DNA of 64,000 nt. Source: 2-02-FULL-66-22 sp964576535 (GTDB lineage Bacteria; Methylomirabilota; Methylomirabilia; Methylomirabilales; 2-02-FULL-66-22). The DNA lies in NCBI GenBank assembly GCA_964576535.1, contig CAZNWB010000002.1, positions 34,439 through 98,438 on the forward strand, given 5' to 3'. This document shows positions 59,826-64,000 of the stretch, piece after piece. Made by a program: the position numbers and the translations under genes. The stretch's first letter is position 1; every line of letters begins with the position of its first letter. A model generated the notes under the pieces. The model was not told the DNA's origin. It made no database searches and saw only the letters and a list, made by a program, of their open reading frames with translations.

Positions 59826-59899
59826 CATAGGATGGTAAAATTCGAGGTGGGCGCCGGAAGCACCGGTCGATAATGCGTCTGAAAGGACGGAGGCGAACG

Positions 59900-60670
59900 A
59901 TGAAAACAGTGAGTGCTGTCATCTTAGCCGCCCTGGTTGTGGTGGCCCTGCTGTTTAGCACCACTCCGGCTGGAGCCTATTCCTTTTACTACTCGGGCGA
60001 CGGTCTCAGCGCTGAGGCTGAGTTTATCGTATCGGGTTCGAACCTCATGGTGACGCTGACCAACACCTCGACGGCAGATGTCCTGTCCCCTTCGCAAGTC
60101 CTAACGGCCGTATTTTTCGACCTCACGGGCAATCCCACTTTAACCCGCGTTTCCGCTCTCCTTACCGCGGGCACCCCGGGCAGCAGCGTTCTGTTTGCTC
60201 CTAGCTCGGCAGTCTCGGGATCACTCTCGCCCAGCGGACCAAACGTTGGGGGCGAGTGGGCCTATGCAACGGGTCTTTCCGGCACGCCGGGAGGCGCCAC
60301 TCAGGGTATCAGTAGTGCCGGATTGGGCCTTTTCGGACCTGGCGATCGGTTCGACATCGGCTCGAATCTGCAGGCCACGGATACTCCAGACGGGGTCCAG
60401 TACGGCATCACCTCAGCGGGGGACAACCCCATCATAGGTAATGCCGCCGTAACAGGCAGCAACGCCCTTATCAAGAATTCTGTTACGTTCACACTGAGTG
60501 GCTTACCCGCTGGCTTCCCCGTGGGCATCGAAAGCTTTTCCAACGTGAACTTTCTGTACGGAACGAGTCTGGCCGTTCCGGAGCCCTCTACCCTCATCCT
60601 CCTTGGCTCCGGTCTCGTAGCCGTGGGGGTCTTGGGACGGAAGAGACTATCGAAAGGGCTCAGGACCTAG
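59900..60670 (+). CDS. PEP-CTERM exosortase-substrate surface protein
   Basis: A 256-residue protein from ATG 59900 (GGAGG six bases upstream) with a signal peptide (MKTVSAVILAALVVVALLFS, cleaved near AGAYS) and a C-terminal sorting signal: VPEPSTLILLGSGLVAVGVL, then the basic cluster GRKRLSKGLR. An exosortase should cleave at the PEP motif and pass the protein to the surface. The middle is a Ser/Gly/Thr-rich beta-type domain with conserved-looking SGDGLSAEAEF and FGPGDRFDIGSN segments seen in small exosortase-dependent proteins. No exosortase gene is in the window. The next gene is convergent. Confidence 0.88.
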   Translation: MKTVSAVILAALVVVALLFSTTPAGAYSFYYSGDGLSAEAEFIVSGSNLMVTLTNTSTADVLSPSQVLTAVFFDLTGNPTLTRVSALLTAGTPGSSVLFAPSSAVSGSLSPSGPNVGGEWAYATGLSGTPGGATQGISSAGLGLFGPGDRFDIGSNLQATDTPDGVQYGITSAGDNPIIGNAAVTGSNALIKNSVTFTLSGLPAGFPVGIESFSNVNFLYGTSLAVPEPSTLILLGSGLVAVGVLGRKRLSKGLRT

Positions 60671-60778
60671 AATCTGAAATCCGCCCCACCCACCGACCTC
60701 CAGTAGTAATCCCTGCTGCGCTACTCTACAAATTCGCGCTCAGTTGAAGCTGTGCCGTGTTCGTCCTGACGGACCCCC

Positions 60779-61618
60779 CTACTTCCGCCTTCCCTGCCGC
60801 TTGAAGCTCGCCGTGACGGAGGTGTCAGCGGTCAGGGTCACCGTGCAGCTGCCCCGACCGCTGCAGCCGCCGCCGCTCCAGCCGGCGAAGGTGGATCCCA
60901 GCTCCGGCGTCGCGCTCAGCGTGACAACGGTGCCGCCCGTATAGGGCTCGAAGCAGTCCGTCCCGCAGCTGATCCCTGTCGGTGAGCTCCCTACACTCCC
61001 ACTGCCGCGCCCGGCCCTGCTCACCGTGAGAGTGAAGGCCTGCTGCGCTACACTCTGCTGCGTGAGGGTGGCAGTGACCAGGGTGGTGGCAGTGACGACC
61101 ACCGTACACGAGCCCGTGCCACTACAGCCGCCCCCACCCCACCCATCGAAGGAGGAACCTGCCGCCGGCATGGCTGCCAGCGTCGCGGAAGTGCCGCTCG
61201 GGTAGGGCTCGGAGCAGTCGCTCCCGCAAGTGATCCCGGCGGGCGTGCTGGCCACCGTCCCGCTGCCGGTGCCCGCCTTAACGACCGAGAGGGCAAAGTC
61301 TTGGGGAAGAGTGCCACAGGCCTCGTTGGAGTACGGCGAGTCGCCGGCCGTGTTAAAGGCTCGCACTTGATAACAGTAGGTGGTGCCGCCGACCAGGCTG
61401 GGATCGGTATAGGAGGTGACGTTCGTCCCTACCGTGGCAATCTGAGCATACGTCCCGCCGGTCCCCGTCTTCCGCTCGACCTTGAAACCGTCCTCACCAC
61501 TGGACATGTCCGTCCAACTCAAACCGAGCTGGCCGGCGTGGGATTCGATACCCAAGGCCATGACCGCGAGCAGGGGCGCGACGATCTGAAACACCCCTCG
61601 ACAGAGCTTTTGAAACAT
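60779..61618 (-). CDS. Secreted protein with fibronectin III and InlB-type repeat domains
   Basis: A 279-residue protein with a signal peptide (MFQKLCRGVFQIVAPLLAVM, cleaved near SHAGQ), one fibronectin type III domain (LGLSWTDMSSGEDGFKVERK to TTYCYQVRAFNTAGDSPYS), and two bacterial InlB-B-like repeats of about 80 residues, each with AGITCGxDCSEPYxSGT, a FxGWxGGGCSGxGSCTV core and paired Cys. Probably an adhesin-like or matrix protein. GAGGAGG precedes the ATG at 61616-61618. The 5' leader has a GEMM-I riboswitch and a sigma-54 promoter. Confidence 0.8.
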   Translation of the reverse strand: MFQKLCRGVFQIVAPLLAVMALGIESHAGQLGLSWTDMSSGEDGFKVERKTGTGGTYAQIATVGTNVTSYTDPSLVGGTTYCYQVRAFNTAGDSPYSNEACGTLPQDFALSVVKAGTGSGTVASTPAGITCGSDCSEPYPSGTSATLAAMPAAGSSFDGWGGGGCSGTGSCTVVVTATTLVTATLTQQSVAQQAFTLTVSRAGRGSGSVGSSPTGISCGTDCFEPYTGGTVVTLSATPELGSTFAGWSGGGCSGRGSCTVTLTADTSVTASFKRQGRRK

Positions 61619-61667
61619 GGCTGCCTCCTCTGCGGAAGACCACCATGTTCCCGGGGAGCCTCACTCC

Positions 61668-61752
61668 CTTCCTTCGGTAGCCCGGCGGTCAGGCTCGAGG
61701 CCTGATCCGTGGCTTTGCGTCCCCGCCTCGCGGCGGGTTTGCCTTTATCGGG
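61668..61752 (-). ncRNA. Cyclic-di-GMP riboswitch (GEMM-I type)
   Basis: Read on the minus strand, the leader contains AAAGGCAAACCCGCC, GAGGCGGGGACGCAAAGCC, ACGG, a second stem GATCAGGCCTCGAGCCTGACC and CCGGGCTACCGAAGG. These are the conserved parts of the GEMM-I aptamer (AxxGGCAAACC, GGGACGCAAAGCC, GGxxACCGA) with both helices able to pair. It ends about 50 bases before the start of the secreted fibronectin/InlB-repeat protein, so c-di-GMP should control that gene. Confidence 0.85.
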
Positions 61753-61778
61753 AAGGGGTCTCCGCTTCACATAGAGGC

Positions 61779-61796
61779 AGCAACTGGGATGCCAGA
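61779..61796 (-). promoter_or_regulatory. Sigma-54 (-24/-12) promoter before the riboswitch
   Basis: On the minus strand the sequence is CTGGCATCCCAGTTGCTG, with GG and GC exactly ten bases apart and an almost perfect fit to TGGCAC-N5-TTGCT. Transcription would begin near 61768 and run through the riboswitch into the gene ending at 60779. Confidence 0.75.
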
Positions 61797-62010
61797 AGGG
61801 GGTTTCAGGGAAGTGTCAGCGCCAAAGTCCTTTTCAAATTGCAGCGTTGAAGCCCGCGGACTGAAATTCTGACGCTCAGTTTGACAGGCGGGAAAGAGTC
61901 CGCCACGTAACGCAAGCGGCGTCATCTTGTCAACATCCCTTAGGGGCATAACCTCCATCATGGGAGCCTCGGCGCAAAATCGCTGTCAGAGGGGATTGAA
62001 GTGAAGACCC

Positions 62011-62029
62011 AAAATGTGAAAAACATTTT
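62011..62029. promoter_or_regulatory. Inverted repeat, possible enhancer-binding site
   Basis: AAAATGT-GAAAA-ACATTTT is a perfect inverted repeat with seven-base arms. Its centre is about 100 bases upstream of the sigma-54 element at 62117, the distance at which activators of sigma-54 usually bind. Function is inferred from position. It could also be a simple hairpin. Confidence 0.35.
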
Positions 62030-62116
62030 CAATATGTATGACGGACCGCTTCTTTGCTCCCGGTCAAAACCTCACCAGACTCTCACAAAAATAAGTATTT
62101 TCATCGGTGGAGCCTC

Positions 62117-62133
62117 TTGGCAGCACGTTTGCG
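62117..62133 (+). promoter_or_regulatory. Sigma-54 (-24/-12) promoter for the PHP-domain gene
   Basis: CTTGGCAGCACGTTTGCG has GG (62119-62120) and GC (62131-62132) exactly ten bases apart and matches TTGGCACG-N4-TTGC closely. It is about 50 bases before ATG 62185. The 200 bases upstream hold no gene but an inverted repeat at 62011. Confidence 0.7.
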
Positions 62134-62184
62134 TAAGGTCTATCTGATGATGCTTGTCTGTTACTGCCCGAGTCGGTCAGCCTG

Positions 62185-62955
62185 ATGGAACTGAAGGCGG
62201 ATTTACATCTTCACACCCGGGAAGGGGACGGGTTCATCGCGTACGATGCCCGGGGCTTGATCGACCGGGCTGCGCGGGAAGGCTTCCAGGTCCTCAGCAT
62301 CACGAACCACAATGTCCTCACGTTCAGCGAGGACCTGGAGGCCTACGCCCGGGAGCGCGGGATCCTCCTGATTCCCGGCGTCGAGGCCACGATCGAGGGG
62401 AAGCACGTCCTCATCTACAATCTTGACGTCCCTCTGGAGCGGATCCGCACCTTCGCCGACCTCCGGCGCCTCAAGCTGCCCGAGTGGCTCGTCGCGGCTG
62501 CCCACCCGTTCTTTCCCGCCTCGTTCTGCTTAGGAAAGCAACTCCTCAAGGAAATTGACCTCTTCGACACGATCGAGTTCAGCCACTTCTACACCCCGCG
62601 AATTGACTTCAACCGACCGGCGGTCAGGCTCGCCCGGGAGGTCGGCCTGCCGCTGCTGGGAACCTCGGATAGCCATTTGGTACAGCAGTTCGGAACGACC
62701 TACTCTCTCATCGAGGGAGAGTCGACGGTCGCATCCGTCCTAGCGGCAATCCGAAAAGGACAGGTGCAAGTGGTGAGCCATCCCCTGACCTTTAGCCAAT
62801 GCGTGGGAATCGGGATAAGGATGATTGCGGGCGACCTGCGCTCCTTCGCCGCATCCCTTGGTGCGCGGGTGCGGCGCCGGGCGGTCGTCGCCTCCGTAGC
62901 CCGATCCACCTCCCTGCGTGAGTCGTTGAAACCTCCCGCTCACGTTGACCGATGA
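62185..62955 (+). CDS. PHP-domain metal-dependent phosphoesterase
   Basis: A 256-residue PHP protein with the metal ligands in order: ADLHLHT (His8, His10), ITNHN, PGVEAT with the Glu, AAAHPFFPASF and GTSDSHLVQQFG. These enzymes hydrolyse phosphoesters such as small phosphorylated nucleotides or sugars; which one is not clear here. The C-terminal 50 residues are basic and may bind nucleic acid or membrane. A sigma-54 promoter is placed directly upstream, and a receiver-domain gene follows, suggesting joint expression with the surface regulon. Confidence 0.82.
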   Translation: MELKADLHLHTREGDGFIAYDARGLIDRAAREGFQVLSITNHNVLTFSEDLEAYARERGILLIPGVEATIEGKHVLIYNLDVPLERIRTFADLRRLKLPEWLVAAAHPFFPASFCLGKQLLKEIDLFDTIEFSHFYTPRIDFNRPAVRLAREVGLPLLGTSDSHLVQQFGTTYSLIEGESTVASVLAAIRKGQVQVVSHPLTFSQCVGIGIRMIAGDLRSFAASLGARVRRRAVVASVARSTSLRESLKPPAHVDR

Positions 62956-63016
62956 AGACGCAGGTCGACGATGAGGTCCGTTGCAGCGGGTTTGCCATCA
63001 CCCGACCGGAGGACTG

Positions 63017-63373
63017 ATGAGAATTCTTGTCATCGATGACGAGCCACTGGTTGCCGGCATAGTGGCGGAGGCTCTCCAGTTTGAGGGCCACCACGTCATC
63101 GTCGTGGGCAGCGGGGAAGAAGGGCTCCGGACGATCGAGCAGAGCCCACTAGACGCCGTCTTTCTCGACATCGTGATGCCCGGCATGGATGGAATCGAAG
63201 TGTTACGGCGAATACGAGCGCGGGACCCCTATCTCCAGGTCATCATTCTCACAGGGTGGGCGAGCGACAGCCAGATCGACGAGGCGAGACGACTGGGCGT
63301 GACCGACATCATTTCGAAACCGGTGGCACTGAGGAATCTCAGCCGGGCCCTTAGTCGGACTGGGCCGATCTAG
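63017..63373 (+). CDS. Single-domain response regulator (receiver)
   Basis: A 118-residue receiver domain from ATG 63017 (CGGAGG upstream). The acidic pair Asp7-Asp8 lies in ILVIDDEP, the phospho-acceptor Asp51 in AVFLDIVMPGMDG, the Thr in IILTGWAS and the Lys in IISKPVALRNL. There is no output domain, as in CheY/Spo0F-type relay proteins. No sensor kinase is in view. It lies 61 bases after the PHP gene and is convergent with the repeat-protein gene. Confidence 0.88.
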   Translation: MRILVIDDEPLVAGIVAEALQFEGHHVIVVGSGEEGLRTIEQSPLDAVFLDIVMPGMDGIEVLRRIRARDPYLQVIILTGWASDSQIDEARRLGVTDIISKPVALRNLSRALSRTGPI

Positions 63374-63436
63374 CCTTCTTCGACAAGAAGTCTTCCAGCC
63401 GGAGCGTGCGCTCCCTCGCGCCCCTTCGCTTCGAAA

Positions 63437-64000
63437 TCATTGGAGCTGCAGTCCGGTCGGCGCCGCGGGCGGTGTAACGGCGGGGTTGAAGGTGGCGGTG
63501 ACCGTGGTCGCGGCGGTCAGGGTCACCGTGCACGAGCCGGTGCCCGTGCAGCCTCCACCACTCCAACCGGTGAAGGTGGAGCCCGCACTGGGACTGGCGC
63601 TCAGAGTGATCGAGGTGCCACTGGTGTAAGGTTCCGAGCAGTCCGCCCCGCAGGTGATCCCGGCCGGCGCGCTGGTGACCGTGCCAGTGCCTGTCCCTGC
63701 CTTGCTGACCGTGAGGGTGAAGGTTTGCAGGGTAAAGGTGGCCGTGACCGTGGTGGCCGCGGTCAGGGTGACCGTGCAGGAGCCGGTGCCCGTGCAGCCC
63801 CCGCCGCTCCAGCCCGCAAAGGTGGAACCGGCGGCCGGAGTGGCCGTCAGGGTCACGGCAGTCCCGCTGGCGTAGCTTGCCGAGCAGGTCACCCCGCACG
63901 TGATCCCCGCCGGCGTGCTGGTAACTGTCCCACTCCCGGTCCCCGCCTTGCTCACCGTGAGGGTGAAGGTTTGCAGGTTAAAGGTGGCCGTGACTGTGGT
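63437..64000 (-). CDS. Secreted repeat protein with InlB-type domains (5' end outside window)
   Basis: The minus-strand frame is open to the right edge, so the N-terminus is missing. The visible 187 residues are two full repeats and the end of a third, each about 82 residues: TLTVSKAGTGxGTVTSxPAG, ITCGxxCSxxYxSGT, then GSTFxGWSGGGCTGTGSC and TVTLTAATTVTATF. The protein ends AVTPPAAPTGLQLQ. It is of the same kind as the repeats in the gene at 60779. Probably a cell-surface or matrix protein. Confidence 0.8.
   Translation of the reverse strand, partial: TTVTATFNLQTFTLTVSKAGTGSGTVTSTPAGITCGVTCSASYASGTAVTLTATPAAGSTFAGWSGGGCTGTGSCTVTLTAATTVTATFTLQTFTLTVSKAGTGTGTVTSAPAGITCGADCSEPYTSGTSITLSASPSAGSTFTGWSGGGCTGTGSCTVTLTAATTVTATFNPAVTPPAAPTGLQLQ
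63491..64000 (-). repeat. Direct repeats of 246 bases within the repeat-protein gene
   Basis: The motif GGTGGCSGTGACYGTGGT recurs at 63491, 63737 and 63983, giving an exact period of 246 bases (82 codons). The units are highly similar at DNA level, so the number of repeats may change by recombination and may be misassembled. Confidence 0.8.

Noticed and set aside
63375..63390. Hairpin CTTCTT-CGAC-AAGAAG between two convergent genes
   Set aside because: Six A/T-rich pairs without a T-run on either strand; too weak to call a terminator.

Overview
The window reads as a GC-rich chromosome segment from an uncultured Gram-negative bacterium that uses the PEP-CTERM/exosortase surface system. The support is a protein with a C-terminal PEP-CTERM anchor (59900-60670), a large PEP-CTERM-type TPR protein (57479-59683), four sigma-54 type -24/-12 elements in front of surface or signalling genes, and a c-di-GMP (GEMM-I) riboswitch on the minus strand near 61.7 kb. 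A Methylomirabilota/Rokubacteria-like origin is my guess, not something the sequence proves. Nearly all genes are on the plus strand.

Region 1 (1-25.6 kb) is a surface-polysaccharide locus. It has three GT4 glycosyltransferases, an O-antigen ligase/polymerase, a UDP-GlcNAc 2-epimerase, a LMW tyrosine phosphatase, a CapK-type adenylate-forming enzyme, a polysaccharide deacetylase, a FemAB/CelD-like acyltransferase, an AsnB-type amidotransferase, an AlkP-fold protein and four intact membrane-anchored SGNH hydrolases plus a broken one. Inside it lies a compact carbamoylation block (3.0-9.8 kb): a NodU/TobZ-type carbamoyltransferase, two small membrane proteins like SxtJ and SxtK of saxitoxin clusters, then carA and carB. 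This suggests that carbamoyl phosphate is made next to the enzyme that uses it.

Region 2 (25.6-36.3 kb) is a patchwork: transposase remnants, a formyltransferase, a secreted protein behind a sigma-54 promoter, a YdcF-like protein, a more AT-rich stretch with a GT-C and a GT2 glycosyltransferase, the truncated tail of a type III DNA methyltransferase, and a spermidine synthase-like membrane fusion.

Region 3 (36.3-55.6 kb) is the most interesting part: a tightly overlapping operon with the makings of a small assembly line that builds on a carrier protein without a classical NRPS or PKS. It contains a luciferase-like monooxygenase and its FMN reductase, a stand-alone adenylation domain, two free carrier proteins and one carrier-GNAT fusion, further GNAT, FemAB-like and AAC(3)-like acyltransferases, two acyl-AMP ligases, a PLP aminotransferase, an asparagine-synthetase homologue without the glutaminase cysteine (as in beta-lactam synthetase), an aldo/keto reductase and an MIO-type aromatic/histidine ammonia-lyase. 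The chemistry recalls the carrier-bound side-chain route of butirosin (ligase, ACP, LLM oxygenase, flavin reductase, acyltransferase), but the gene set is different. Its right part carries scars of a tandem duplication of a ligase + ACP-GNAT module, and three copies of the start of the TPR gene lie at 42.8, 50.5 and 57.5 kb.

Region 4 (55.6-64 kb) returns to surface functions: a methyltransferase, an IS91-family transposase tail, the TPR protein, the PEP-CTERM protein, two minus-strand secreted repeat proteins (one controlled by sigma-54 promoter plus riboswitch, one running off the right edge), a PHP-domain phosphoesterase and a single-domain response regulator. No exosortase, Wzx flippase or Wza/Wzc export gene is visible.
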